Notes: generated by a model from the letters alone, not told the origin. Counted from the stretch's first letter, positions 1 to 10,067 are shown. The stretch: 64,000 bases of DNA from Duganella guangzhouensis (GCF_009674535.1 NZ_WKJK01000019.1:1-64000), one strand, 5' to 3'. A program made the numbers and translations.

Positions 1-81
1 GGTCAATCCTCCCAAAGCTACACGGGCTCTACCGTAGCGTTCCGCTACGGTAGAGCCCGTGTAGCTTTGGGAGGATTGACC
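1..81. repeat. Long perfect palindrome (IR1), REP/MITE-like
   Basis: Positions 1-39 and 43-81 are exact reverse complements separated by the loop TTC, giving a 39-bp stem. The right arm continues as TGACCCC to position 83, so the left arm probably extends beyond the window edge. The apical part (GTAGCG-TTC-CGCTAC, then CTACACGG and CTCT blocks) matches the palindrome at 63628-63712. It lies 9 bp beyond the hemB stop codon and could act as a transcription-ending hairpin for hemB, although no T-run is visible on that side. Origin as a non-autonomous mobile or REP-type element is inferred. Confidence 0.9.
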
Positions 82-90
82 CCGGATTTT

Positions 91-1090
<1,000 letters not shown>

Positions 1091-1098
<8 letters not shown>

Positions 1099-1807
1099 CG
1101 CTATCACTTCCTACTTCTGGGTCTGGGGTGGCAGGTTGGTCGTCCTCCGCCAGGCCGCACAACTCAAGAATCTTGTCGTTGGCTTCGTCGATGCCGACCC
1201 GTTTCAGGGCGGAGAACAGTTGCACGGTGAAAGGGAAGCCTTCGCCGTCTTCGTCGACGTAGCTGTCCAGCTTGGCTTTCGCCTGGCGCAGCACGTTGAC
1301 CGATTCGTTGCGGTTCAATTTGTCAACCTTGGTCAGGATGCAATGGATCGGCTTGCCGGTAGGGGCGAACCATTCCAGCATCTGCACGTCCAGCTCGGTG
1401 AATGGGCGGCGCGAGTCCATGATCAGGACCAGCGCGGCCAGCTGGTCGCGGCGCTGCACGTAGTCGCCCAGCAGGCGCTGCCAGTGCAGTTTGGCCGAAC
1501 CTGACACCTCCGCATAGCCGTAGCCCGGCAAGTCGACCAGCAACGCCTGGATTTCGTCGACGATGGTGGGATCTTTGCGGTGCTGCGCCACATGGGCGCC
1601 GCCGATCGAGAAGAAGTTGATGTGCTGGGTCCGGCCCGGCGTCTTGGACGCGAAGGCCAACCCTTTCTGATTACATAAGATGTTGATGGCGGTCGATTTA
1701 CCGGCATTGGAGCGACCCGCAAAGGCGATTTCCGGCACCTGGGTGTCGGGCAGATCGCGCAATTGGTTAACGGTCGTAAAGAAGCGGGCTTGCCAGAGTT
1801 TGGACAT
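1091..1807 (-). CDS. engB: Ribosome biogenesis GTPase EngB (YihA/YsxC)
   Basis: EngB is an essential small GTPase that helps assemble the large ribosomal subunit. Visible GTPase motifs are G1 GRSNAGKST (residues 31-39), G3 DLPGYG (92-97), G4 TKVD (159-162) and G5 SALK (about 199-202). At 238 residues it is slightly longer than usual because of an acidic tail ending EVGSDSDE. It is the first gene of a two-gene unit with hemB and is divergent from the cytochrome c4 gene, a common betaproteobacterial arrangement in which both products support basic growth functions. Confidence 0.96.
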
Positions 1808-1860
1808 GGGGAGGGAGTGGGGAAAAAAGCAACAGTTTAAAGCAGGTATTTTTTTAAGCT

Positions 1861-1870
1861 ATTGTACAAT
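1861..1870. promoter_or_regulatory. Palindromic -10-like element between engB and cytochrome c4
   Basis: The palindrome ATTGTACAAT sits in the 152-bp divergent intergenic region and offers TACAAT as a -10 hexamer on either strand. No good -35 hexamer is seen at 17 bp on either side, so use as a shared promoter core is only a suggestion. Confidence 0.3.
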
Positions 1871-1959
1871 GAGTCGATACCAAGTGCTTCTAAGCACGCA
1901 TCAGTGCTGCGGTGGGCACTGTTGGTACCAACTTTTTAGACTCCTCCTAGGGTGCTTGA

Positions 1960-2634
1960 ATGAATAGTGTGTTTTCACCGTTTGTAAAAACCATGCTCGT
2001 CGCCTTGCTCGCTGTAGCTGCCACCGCTACCGCCTCCGCCGACGATAAGAAGCCCGCCCAACCCGCTGCCCCGAAAATCGATGCTGCCAAAGGCGCCGCC
2101 CTGTTCACCGACGGCGATAACGCCCGTGGTCTGCCGGCCTGCGTGTCCTGTCATGGCGCCGGTGGCAACTCCACCATCTCCGTCAATCCCAAGCTGGCCG
2201 GCCAGCATGAGGGTTATCTGTACAAGCAGCTGGTCGCCTTCACCACCGCCGATCGCAGCCAACCGGTGATGACCACCTACGCCAAGATGCTGAGCGACGA
2301 GGAAAAGCATAACGTCGCGGCCTGGCTGGTGACGCAGAAGCAGAATCCGGGCGCCGCCAAGAACAAGGACACGGTTGAGCTGGGCAAGAAAATCTACCGT
2401 GGCGGCATCGCCGAGAAGAGCGTGCCGGCCTGTGCCAGCTGTCATGGCGCCACCGGCGCCGGCATCCCGGTTCAGTATCCGCGTCTGGCCGGTCAGCATC
2501 AGGACTATACGTTTGCTCAGCTGGGTCTGTTCAAGGCTGGCACCCGCAAGAGCGTCGAAATGGCCACCATCTCCAAGCGCATGTCGGACGAAGAGATGAA
2601 AGCCGTTGCAGATTACGTAGCGGGCCTGAAATAA
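1960..2634 (+). CDS. Cytochrome c4, dihaem periplasmic electron carrier
   Basis: The 224-residue protein carries a Sec signal peptide (hydrophobic residues about 10-27, cleavage near ASA-DD) and two haem c sites, CVSCH at 61-65 and CASCH at 158-162. Each sits in a similar half-domain with a later methionine (MTTYAKM; MATISKRM) expected as the sixth iron ligand. This two-domain plan is that of cytochrome c4, which passes electrons from the bc1 complex towards terminal oxidases. The next two genes, resB and ccsA, attach haem to such proteins, and engB is divergent upstream; both are typical neighbours. Confidence 0.95.
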   Translation: MNSVFSPFVKTMLVALLAVAATATASADDKKPAQPAAPKIDAAKGAALFTDGDNARGLPACVSCHGAGGNSTISVNPKLAGQHEGYLYKQLVAFTTADRSQPVMTTYAKMLSDEEKHNVAAWLVTQKQNPGAAKNKDTVELGKKIYRGGIAEKSVPACASCHGATGAGIPVQYPRLAGQHQDYTFAQLGLFKAGTRKSVEMATISKRMSDEEMKAVADYVAGLK

Positions 2635-2677
2635 AATTAAAAATTCTGCATGATTAACGTGCAGACCAGGCAAAAAG

Positions 2678-2712
2678 AAAGGGGGCGGCTGCGTGAGCAG
2701 GCTGCCCTTTTT
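2678..2712 (+). terminator. Probable terminator after cytochrome c4
   Basis: An imperfect GC-rich hairpin (AAAGGGGGCGGCTGC, loop GTGA, GCAGGCTGCCCTTT) is followed by a T-run and lies between cytochrome c4 and resB. It may uncouple the highly expressed cytochrome from the maturation genes. Confidence 0.65.
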
Positions 2713-2755
2713 GTTGGTATGCTGCCGCCTGCCACCACTTTATTAAAGAATCTGA

Positions 2756-4837
2756 ATGAGTAGCCCCAGTACCACCGGCATCCAGCTGAACACCCGCCGC
2801 GCCGTCGTCGCTGAAGTTGTCGAGCTGATCTCTTCCATGCGCTTCGCCATCGCCCTGCTGGCGATGATTGCGATTGCGGCCATCATCGGCACCGTGATGA
2901 AGCAGGGCGAGCCGGCGTCCAATTACATCAACCAGTTCGGCCCGTTCTGGTATGAGATCTTCCGCAAGCTGGGCCTGTACAGCGTGTATTCGGCCTGGTG
3001 GTTCCTGCTGCTGATGACCATGCTGGTGACGTCCACCTCGCTGTGCATCATCCGTAACGCGCCGAAGATGCTGAAGGATATGCGCAGCTGGCGCGAGAAC
3101 GTGCGCGAGCAATCGCTGCTGAATTTCCACCACAAGATGCAATGGCGCTCGTCGCTGGCGCGCACGGCGCTGGCGCAGCAGAGCGCGGCGCGGCTGGCGG
3201 ATGCCGGCTATCAGGTCAAGCTGGTCGACAAGGATAATGGCACGCTGGTGGCGGCCAAGCAGGGCGCGGCCAACAAGTTCGGCTACATCTTCGCGCACAG
3301 CGCCATCGTGGTGATTTGCCTGGGCGCGGTGATGGATTCGGATATCCCGATCCGGCTGCAGGAATGGTTCCTCGGCAAGACGCCGTTCAATGGCAGCGGC
3401 CTGATCTCGCAAGTGCCGCCGCAGCACCGCCTCGGCACCGGCAATCCCACCTTCCGCGGCAATACCATGATTCCGGAAGGGCAGAACAGCAGCACCGCCA
3501 TCCTCAACCGTCCGGATGGCGTGCTGATTCAGGAACTGCCGTTCACCATCAACCTGAAAAAATTCACCATCGATTTCTACAGCACCGGCATGCCCAAGCT
3601 GTTTGCCAGCGATGTGGAAGTGCGCGACAACCAGACCGGCGAAACCGTCAAAGGCACCATCGAGGTCAACCATCCGCTGATCTTCAAGGGCGTGGCGATT
3701 TACCAGTCCAGCTTTGAGGATGGCGGCAGCAAGCTCAAGCTCAGCGGCTTCCCGATGAGCGGCAACGACAGCAAGCGTTTCGAGATCGCCGGCGAAGTCG
3801 GTGCCTCGACCCCGCTGGGCGATGCCTACACCGTGGAATGGTCCGGCTTCCGTCCCTTCAACGTCGAGAACGTCGGCGCGACCGAAGATCCGCGCTCGGT
3901 CAAGAAAGGCAAGAGCTTGCAGGAAGAGCTGGGCGAGCACATGGGCTCGGCCGGCAAGAATGCCGTCAACAAGGATCTGAAAAACGTCGGCCCGAGCGTC
4001 AGCTACAAGCTGCGCGACAAGACCGGCCAGGCGCGCGAGTACAACAATTACATGCAGCCGATTACCGTCGATGGCGCCACCGTATTCCTGGCCGGCGTGC
4101 GCGCCAACCCATCGGACAATTTCAGCTACCTGCGCATCCCGGCCGACGACGGCCACAGCGTGACTGAATGGATGCGTCTGCGCGCCGCGCTGCAGGATGC
4201 AGATCTGCGCGCCGCCGCCGCCAAACGCTACGCCGCCCGCGCCACGCCCAACTCGGCCGCCGGCGACGCGCTGCGCGCCCAGCTGCAAGCGTCGGCCGAC
4301 AAGAGCCTGACCATCTTCGCCGGCAGCGACAAAGCCGGTGGCTTCATGGCCATCTCGCAGTTCCTGGAAAAAATCCCGGCCGGCGAGCAGGAAAAAGCCG
4401 CCGACGTGTTCATGAAAATCCTCAACGGCAGCCTGTGGGACTTGTGGCAAGTGGCGCGCGCCAAGGATGGCCTGGAGCCGGTCGGCGAGGATGAAGTCCA
4501 CGCCCGCTTCCTGCAACTGGCCACCAACGCGCTGTCCGATGCCTTCTTCTATGGCGCCCCGGTCTACCTGCAACTGGACGATTTCACCGAAATCAAGGCA
4601 TCGGTGTTCCAGGTGACGCGCTCGCCGGGCAAGAACGTGGTGTATCTTGGCTGTCTGTTCCTGGTGCTGGGCGTGTTTGCGATGTTCTACATCCGCGAGC
4701 GCCGGCTGTGGATCTGGATCAAGGATGACGGCACTGGCACCGAGGCGCTGATGGCCATGAGCACCCAGCGCAAAACGCTGGACTTTGAACGCGAATTTGA
4801 AATACTGAAGCAAAAACTGCCGCAATCGGCGGCATAA
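2756..4837 (+). CDS. resB: Cytochrome c biogenesis protein ResB (Ccs1/CcsB)
   Basis: ResB is the membrane partner of CcsA in System II cytochrome c maturation, which exports haem and ligates it to apocytochromes on the periplasmic face. The 693-residue protein has three N-terminal membrane segments (about residues 27-46, 80-96 and 180-197), a large periplasmic domain, and a last membrane segment near residue 625 (NVVYLGCLFLVLGVFAMFYI). This is the family layout. The ATG starts 10 bp upstream of ccsA's partner operon junction at the other end: the stop is 10 bp before ccsA, so the two are co-transcribed. Presence of this pair instead of ccmA-H fits Betaproteobacteria. Confidence 0.95.
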   Translation: MSSPSTTGIQLNTRRAVVAEVVELISSMRFAIALLAMIAIAAIIGTVMKQGEPASNYINQFGPFWYEIFRKLGLYSVYSAWWFLLLMTMLVTSTSLCIIRNAPKMLKDMRSWRENVREQSLLNFHHKMQWRSSLARTALAQQSAARLADAGYQVKLVDKDNGTLVAAKQGAANKFGYIFAHSAIVVICLGAVMDSDIPIRLQEWFLGKTPFNGSGLISQVPPQHRLGTGNPTFRGNTMIPEGQNSSTAILNRPDGVLIQELPFTINLKKFTIDFYSTGMPKLFASDVEVRDNQTGETVKGTIEVNHPLIFKGVAIYQSSFEDGGSKLKLSGFPMSGNDSKRFEIAGEVGASTPLGDAYTVEWSGFRPFNVENVGATEDPRSVKKGKSLQEELGEHMGSAGKNAVNKDLKNVGPSVSYKLRDKTGQAREYNNYMQPITVDGATVFLAGVRANPSDNFSYLRIPADDGHSVTEWMRLRAALQDADLRAAAAKRYAARATPNSAAGDALRAQLQASADKSLTIFAGSDKAGGFMAISQFLEKIPAGEQEKAADVFMKILNGSLWDLWQVARAKDGLEPVGEDEVHARFLQLATNALSDAFFYGAPVYLQLDDFTEIKASVFQVTRSPGKNVVYLGCLFLVLGVFAMFYIRERRLWIWIKDDGTGTEALMAMSTQRKTLDFEREFEILKQKLPQSAA

Positions 4838-4847
4838 GCAGGAGAAC

Positions 4848-6005
4848 ATGATGGAAATGACCCAATCCCAGCAAACCTACACCCAGGCGCCAGGCTACTT
4901 CAAGCGCCTGACCGTGGTCGACTGGCTGTACGCGCTGGCGCTGCTGGCCGGCGCCGTGTTTGCGCTGAACCGTTTCGGCCACTACATGGATATCTACGAG
5001 CAGGGCATCCTGCTGGCGGCGGTGCCGGTGTTCGCCACGCTGGGCTGGCACTGGAAACCGGTGCGCTGGCTGATGCCGCTGGTGGCGTTGCTGTCGCTGT
5101 GGGCGATCTCCATGTACGCCGGCCAGCTGGACAACGGCACCAAGAAATTCTGGCTGCGCATGATGCTGTCCAGCCAGTCGGCGGTGCTGTGGATGAGCGT
5201 GATGTTTGTCATCTCCACCGTGTTCTACTGGATCGGCTTTGCCGGCCGCTCGGGCGCGGCCTCCAGCATCGGCTCCAAGCTGTGCTGGTCCGCCGTGGTG
5301 CTGGGCTGGACCGCGATGATGGTGCGCTGGTTCGAGTCCTACCTGATCGGCGCCGACGTCGGCCACATTCCGGTCTCCAATCTGTACGAAGTGTTCATCC
5401 TGTTCTCGCTGATCACCGCGATGTTCTACCTGTACTTCGAACAGCGCTACGCCACCCGCCAGATGGGCCCGTTCGTGCTGCTGGTGATTTCGGCCGCTAT
5501 CGGCTTCCTGATGTGGTACACCACCTCGCGCAACGCCGCCGACATCCAGCCGCTGCTGCCGGCGCTGCAAAGCTGGTGGATGAAGATCCACGTGCCGGCC
5601 AACTTCATCGGTTACGGCAACTTCGCGCTGGCCGCCATGGTGTCGGCCGCCTACCTGCTGAAAACCTCGGGCTACCTGAAAGACCGTTTGCCATCGGTGG
5701 AAGTGCTGGATGACGTGATGTACAAAGCCATCTCGGCCGGCTTCGCCTTCTTCACCATCGCGACGATTCTGGGCGCGCTGTGGGCGGCGGAAGCCTGGGG
5801 TGGCTACTGGTCGTGGGATCCGAAAGAAACCTGGGCGCTGATCGTCTGGCTGAACTACGCGGCCTGGCTGCACATGCGTTTGACCAAGGGCTTGCGCGGC
5901 CGTCCGGCAGCGTGGTGGGCGCTGGTGGGCCTGGTGGTGACGACTTTCGCTTTCCTGGGCGTCAACATGTTCCTGTCCGGTTTGCACTCCTACGGCAAAT
6001 TGTAA
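4848..6005 (+). CDS. ccsA: Cytochrome c biogenesis protein CcsA (ResC), haem-handling WWD protein
   Basis: CcsA forms the System II haem export and ligation complex with ResB. The 385-residue polytopic protein contains the tryptophan-rich WWD-type haem-binding motif WGGYWSWDPKE at 317-327 and conserved histidines in flanking membrane segments (for example KIHVPANF near 247 and WLHMR near 345). An AGGAG-type ribosome site precedes the ATG. Naming in this family is inconsistent: many databases call this protein CcsB. Confidence 0.95.
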   Translation: MMEMTQSQQTYTQAPGYFKRLTVVDWLYALALLAGAVFALNRFGHYMDIYEQGILLAAVPVFATLGWHWKPVRWLMPLVALLSLWAISMYAGQLDNGTKKFWLRMMLSSQSAVLWMSVMFVISTVFYWIGFAGRSGAASSIGSKLCWSAVVLGWTAMMVRWFESYLIGADVGHIPVSNLYEVFILFSLITAMFYLYFEQRYATRQMGPFVLLVISAAIGFLMWYTTSRNAADIQPLLPALQSWWMKIHVPANFIGYGNFALAAMVSAAYLLKTSGYLKDRLPSVEVLDDVMYKAISAGFAFFTIATILGALWAAEAWGGYWSWDPKETWALIVWLNYAAWLHMRLTKGLRGRPAAWWALVGLVVTTFAFLGVNMFLSGLHSYGKL

Positions 6006-6076
6006 ACTTAAGTTTAATATTCGTTCCGGGGGATTCGGTGTAAGGTTTAGCCCTAGACCAATCTTCTGGAGCCGAC

Positions 6077-7048
6077 ATGCTGATCAAGCGTCCCCCTAAT
6101 GGCATAGACCTGCCGTTTTCCTCTGAAATCACGCCGCGCGAGGTGTACGAAGCGCGCCGCGGCTTCATGAAGCAGCTCGCCATGGGCGCGCTGGGCAGTG
6201 CCGCGCTGCTGGAAATGGCGCAGCGCGAAGCCTTCGCCCAGGGCGTCAAACTGCCCGCCAAGCTGAATCCGGCCTTTTCCGCGCTGGACAAGCAGACCGC
6301 GTTCAAGGACGCCACCACCTACAACAACTTCTATGAATTCGGCACCGACAAGAGCGAGCCGGCAATGTATGCGGGCACGCTGAAAACGCGGCCGTGGACG
6401 GTGTCCATCGAAGGCGAGGTCAAGAAGCCGATCACGCTGGATATCGATGCGCTGCTGAAGCTGGCGCCGCTGGAAGAACGCGTCTACCGCCTGCGCTGCG
6501 TCGAGGGCTGGTCGATGGTGATACCGTGGATCGGTTATTCGTTCTCCGAGATCATCAAGAAGGTCGAGCCGACCGGCAATGCCAAATACGTCGAGTTCAT
6601 CTCGCTGGCCGACAAGAAGCAGATGCCGGGCGTCGGCAGCCGCGTGCTGGACTGGCCCTACACCGAAGGCTTGCGCATCGACGAAGCCAATCACCCGCTG
6701 GCGCTGCTGACCTTTGGCATGTACGGCGAAGTACTGCCGAACCAGAACGGCGCCCCGGTACGCATGGTGCTGCCGTGGAAGTACGGCTTCAAGTCGGCCA
6801 AGTCGATTGTCAAAATCCGCTTCGTGAAAGACCAGCCGCGCACCTCGTGGAATCTGTCCGCGCCCAACGAGTATGGCTTCTACTCCAACGTCAATCCGGA
6901 CGTCGACCACCCGCGCTGGTCGCAGGCATCCGAGCGTCGCATCGGCGAGGACGGCTTCCTGTCGCGCAAGCGCAAGACGCTGATGTTCAACGGCTATAAC
7001 GATGTCGCGCCGCTGTACGCCGGCATGGATCTGAAAAAATACTACTGA
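6077..7048 (+). CDS. msrP: Protein-methionine-sulfoxide reductase catalytic subunit MsrP (YedY)
   Basis: MsrP is a periplasmic molybdopterin enzyme that repairs oxidised methionines in envelope proteins. The 323-residue protein carries a twin-arginine signal (ARRGFMKQLAMGAL, RR at 27-28) and a sulfite-oxidase-like domain with the predicted Mo-ligating cysteine C141 in RLRCVEGWS. The gene overlaps msrQ by one base (TGATG), the usual msrPQ pairing. The start at 6077 has TGGAG upstream. Confidence 0.96.
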   Translation: MLIKRPPNGIDLPFSSEITPREVYEARRGFMKQLAMGALGSAALLEMAQREAFAQGVKLPAKLNPAFSALDKQTAFKDATTYNNFYEFGTDKSEPAMYAGTLKTRPWTVSIEGEVKKPITLDIDALLKLAPLEERVYRLRCVEGWSMVIPWIGYSFSEIIKKVEPTGNAKYVEFISLADKKQMPGVGSRVLDWPYTEGLRIDEANHPLALLTFGMYGEVLPNQNGAPVRMVLPWKYGFKSAKSIVKIRFVKDQPRTSWNLSAPNEYGFYSNVNPDVDHPRWSQASERRIGEDGFLSRKRKTLMFNGYNDVAPLYAGMDLKKYY

Positions 7049-7656
7049 TGTTGACGACCAAGCAAACCAGCGGGCTCAAGGCCGTGCTGTTCGTGTTGGC
7101 GCTGGTGCCGCTGGCGCGCATGGTGTATCTGACCGTGACCGGCCAACTGGTCGATCCGCTGGAATTCATCACGCGCGGCACCGGCGACTGGACGCTGTAC
7201 TTCCTGTGCTTTACGCTGGCGGTGACGCCGTTGCGGCGGCTCAGTGGCTGGAACTGGCTGGTCAAGCTGCGCCGCATGCTGGGGCTGTACACCTTCTTCT
7301 ACGGTTTCCTGCACTTCATGACCTTCCTGTGGTTCGACCATTTCTTCGATCTGGCCGAGATGTGGAAAGACGTGCTGAAGCGGCCCTTCATCACGGTCGG
7401 CTTCATCGCCTTCGTGCTGCTGATTCCGCTGGCGGTCACCAGCACCAACGGCATGATCAAGCGCCTGGGCGGCAAGCGCTGGCAATGGCTGCACCGGCTG
7501 ATCTACGTGATCGCGCCGCTGGCCATCCTGCATTTCTGGTGGATGAAGGCGGGCAAGCACAATTTCACCCAGCCGATTATCTTTGGCCTCATCCTCGGCA
7601 CGCTGTTGCTCGCACGCCTCTACTGGAAGGTGACAACGCGCCGCAACATGGCATAG
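7048..7656 (+). CDS. msrQ: MsrQ (YedZ), haem-binding membrane subunit of the MsrPQ system
   Basis: MsrQ is a b-type haem quinol-linked membrane protein that feeds electrons to MsrP. The 202-residue product has about six hydrophobic segments and histidines at the expected ferric-reductase-like positions (FYGFLHFMTF; WLHRLIYVIAP; AILHFWW). Translation is coupled to msrP through the one-base overlap. Confidence 0.95.
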   Translation: MLTTKQTSGLKAVLFVLALVPLARMVYLTVTGQLVDPLEFITRGTGDWTLYFLCFTLAVTPLRRLSGWNWLVKLRRMLGLYTFFYGFLHFMTFLWFDHFFDLAEMWKDVLKRPFITVGFIAFVLLIPLAVTSTNGMIKRLGGKRWQWLHRLIYVIAPLAILHFWWMKAGKHNFTQPIIFGLILGTLLLARLYWKVTTRRNMA

Positions 7657-7666
7657 ACTGCTTTGC

Positions 7667-8578
7667 ATGCAGTCTTCATACACGCCAGTATCGCGTCGGG
7701 ACGTGCTGCTGGCGCTGGCTGCCCTGGCGCTGAGCGCGCGGGGAGTGCGCGCGGCCAACGCCGCCATGGCCTATTTGTACTACGAGTGGGGGCGCACCCC
7801 CAAGCGCGACGATTATCAGGTCGCCGCCTTGACGCTGGCGCTGAAGAAAACCGAGCCGGCCTACGGTGCCTTCTCCGTCACCCGGGTGCCGGACAATATG
7901 AGCACCATGCGGGTGTGGCGCGAAGTGCATCTGGGTCAGCGGCTGAACGTCCACGTCGGTCCCTGGCGCAGCGACGAGGGCAGCAGCGGGGATGAGCGCA
8001 ATATCCTGGTCAGCACGCCCATCATGGGTGGCCTGCTGGGCTACCGCCAGTTGATCGTGCGTCAGGAGGATTTACAGAAATTCAGCACCATCGTCAGCCA
8101 GGCGCAGCTCAAGCGGCTCACGGCGGGGCAGGGGCGCAGCTGGGTGGATGTCAAGATACTGCGCCACAACGGCTACAAGGTGCAGGCCAGCGGCAATATG
8201 GAGACGCTGGTGGAAATGCTGGCCACCAAGCGCTTCGATTATCTGCCGTGCAGCGTGGTGGAGGTGGATTCGCTGCTGGAGCAGCATCCGCGACTGACGT
8301 CCGGCCTGACAGTGGTGCCGGATCTGCTGTTGTATTACCCGCTGCCGACCATGTTTTACATCAGTGCCAACCAGCCACGCATGGCCGAGCGGCTGGAGGC
8401 CGGCCTGGCGGCGGTCAAGCGCGATGGCTCGCTCGACGCGCTGACCGCGCGCCATTTCCAGAAGGAGATACGGCAGTTGCAATCGGGCAGTAGTCGTTGT
8501 TTTGTGCTCGATAATCCGCTGTTGCCGCCGCTGTATGCGAATGAACCGCCGTCCCTGCTGCGCAAGAACGGCGGCTAG
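7667..8578 (+). CDS. Tat-exported periplasmic binding protein-like protein (family 3 type), unassigned
   Basis: The 303-residue protein begins with a twin-arginine-type signal (SRRDVLLALAALALSARG). The mature part resembles extracellular solute-binding proteins of the amino-acid family in its general order: a YLYYEWG-type first strand, a central ETLVEMLATKRFDYLPCSVVEV segment split across the hinge, and a C-terminal helix ending in ALTARHFQKEIRQL. It lies 10 bp after msrQ and probably shares its transcript. No permease or ATPase gene is nearby, so a sensory or orphan role is more likely than transport. Ligand is unknown. Confidence 0.7.
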   Translation: MQSSYTPVSRRDVLLALAALALSARGVRAANAAMAYLYYEWGRTPKRDDYQVAALTLALKKTEPAYGAFSVTRVPDNMSTMRVWREVHLGQRLNVHVGPWRSDEGSSGDERNILVSTPIMGGLLGYRQLIVRQEDLQKFSTIVSQAQLKRLTAGQGRSWVDVKILRHNGYKVQASGNMETLVEMLATKRFDYLPCSVVEVDSLLEQHPRLTSGLTVVPDLLLYYPLPTMFYISANQPRMAERLEAGLAAVKRDGSLDALTARHFQKEIRQLQSGSSRCFVLDNPLLPPLYANEPPSLLRKNGG

Positions 8579-8584
8579 CGCGAT

Positions 8585-9862
8585 TTACTTCAGTACCGAT
8601 TCCAGCGCGTACAGGTCTTCCGCCTTCTCGCGCTGACGCACCAGATGTGGCACGGTGCCATCGACGATCACCTCGGCGGCACGGCCACGGGTGTTGTAGT
8701 TGGAGGCCATGGTCATGCCGTAGGCGCCGGCGGTGTGCATCACCAGCAGGTCGCCGGCTTCCACCGCCAACGAACGGTCGCGCGCCAGCCAGTCGCCGGA
8801 TTCGCAGATCGGGCCGACGATGTCGTAGCTGGCGGTGGCGACGTCGCGCTGCACCACCGGTTGCATGTCCATCCATGCCTCGTACAGCGCCGGACGCGCC
8901 ATGTCGTTCATGGCGGCGTCGACGATGCAGAAGTTCTTCTCTTCGCCGTGCTTGATGAATTCCACCTTGGTCAGCAGCACGCCGGCGTCGCCGACGATGG
9001 AGCGGCCCGGCTCAAAGATCACCTTGATGCCCTTGCCGTTGTGGCGGGCGGTGCGCCAGGCGTCGATCTTGGCGAACAAACGGCCCAGGTAGTCGCCCAC
9101 CGGCACCGGCGCTTTTTCGCCTTCGACGCGGTAGTCGATGCCGATGCCGCCACCGATGTCCAGGTGGTGCAGCTCGATGCCTTCGGCGCTGAGCTGGTCG
9201 ATCAACTCGATCAGGCGGTCCAGCGCTTCCAGCAATGGCGCGTCGTCCAGCAACTGCGAGCCGATGTGGCAGTCGATGCCGGCCACGTCCAGGTGCGGCA
9301 GCTGGGCGGCGGTGCGGTAGGTGGCCAGCGCGTCGTCGAAGGCGACGCCGAACTTGTTGGCTTTCAGGCCGGTCGCGATGTAAGGGTGGGTCTTGGCGTC
9401 GACGTTCGGGTTGACGCGCAGCGAGATGCGCGCTTTCTTGCCCATGGAACCGGCCACCTCGTTCAGGCGGTGCAGTTCGGGGATCGATTCAACGTTGAAG
9501 CACAGGATGTCGTGCGACAGCGCCAGGCGCATTTCTTCCACGCTCTTGCCAACGCCGGAGAAGATCACCTTCTGCGGATCGCCGCCGGCCGCCAGCACGC
9601 GCTTCAGTTCACCGCCGGAGACGATGTCGAAGCCCGCGCCCTGGCGCGCCAGCAGGTCGAGGATGGCCAGATTCGAGTTGGCCTTCATGGCGTAGCACAC
9701 CAGCGCGTCGCGGCCCTGGCAGGCGTCGGCGTAGGCGGCGAAATTGGCCAGCAGCGCGGCCTTGGAGTAGACGTAAGTCGGGGTGCCGAACTGTTCGGCG
9801 ATAGCGCTCAGCGCGGCGTCTTCGGCGTGCAGCACGCCGGCTTTGTACGAAAATTGCGACAT
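8585..9862 (-). CDS. lysA: Diaminopimelate decarboxylase
   Basis: LysA converts meso-diaminopimelate to L-lysine, the last step of lysine synthesis. The 425-residue protein is a fold-type III PLP enzyme: K60 in CYAMKANSN binds PLP, with HIGSQ and the glycine-rich phosphate loop GGGIGIDY following, and PICESGDW carries the active-site cysteine. Length and motif order are standard. The start is 7 bp after the lptM stop codon, so the two are transcribed together; this lptM-lysA-cyaY arrangement is widely conserved in proteobacteria. Confidence 0.97.
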   Translation of the reverse strand: MSQFSYKAGVLHAEDAALSAIAEQFGTPTYVYSKAALLANFAAYADACQGRDALVCYAMKANSNLAILDLLARQGAGFDIVSGGELKRVLAAGGDPQKVIFSGVGKSVEEMRLALSHDILCFNVESIPELHRLNEVAGSMGKKARISLRVNPNVDAKTHPYIATGLKANKFGVAFDDALATYRTAAQLPHLDVAGIDCHIGSQLLDDAPLLEALDRLIELIDQLSAEGIELHHLDIGGGIGIDYRVEGEKAPVPVGDYLGRLFAKIDAWRTARHNGKGIKVIFEPGRSIVGDAGVLLTKVEFIKHGEEKNFCIVDAAMNDMARPALYEAWMDMQPVVQRDVATASYDIVGPICESGDWLARDRSLAVEAGDLLVMHTAGAYGMTMASNYNTRGRAAEVIVDGTVPHLVRQREKAEDLYALESVLK

Positions 9863-9868
9863 AGAGGA

Positions 9869-10024
9869 TTATTGTTGAGTGGCAGCGGGTTCAGAAGTCG
9901 GCGCCGGGGCGGTGCTGCTCTTGGCAGCCTTGGCCGCAGGGCTCTTGGGCAGGTACAGGGGGCCGGGTTGGCCGCAGCCGCTCAGCAATACGCTCAGGAT
10001 AATCAAACGGAGAGTGGACTTCAC
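9869..10024 (-). CDS. lptM: Small lipoprotein LptM (YifL-like)
   Basis: A 51-residue reading frame starting with GTG encodes a lipoprotein signal with lipobox LSGC (cysteine 17), followed directly by GQPGPLYLP, the hallmark of the LptM/YifL family, and a low-complexity tail. In enterobacteria LptM binds the LptDE translocon and aids LptD maturation in the outer membrane; the same role is inferred here. It sits immediately upstream of lysA and divergent from cyaY, its usual location. It is easy to miss because of its size and GTG start. Confidence 0.85.
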   Translation of the reverse strand: MKSTLRLIILSVLLSGCGQPGPLYLPKSPAAKAAKSSTAPAPTSEPAATQQ

Positions 10025-10067
10025 GATAGAATCACGAATTATTTAAGTGCAGATACTGGAGTGTAGC

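Noticed and set aside
2654..4849. Very long minus-strand open frame opposite resB, and similar long frames opposite pilQ, mrcA, mutM/dynamin and the TPR gene
   Set aside because: They are antisense shadows common in high-GC DNA; the plus- or minus-strand genes with clear domains explain the sequence.
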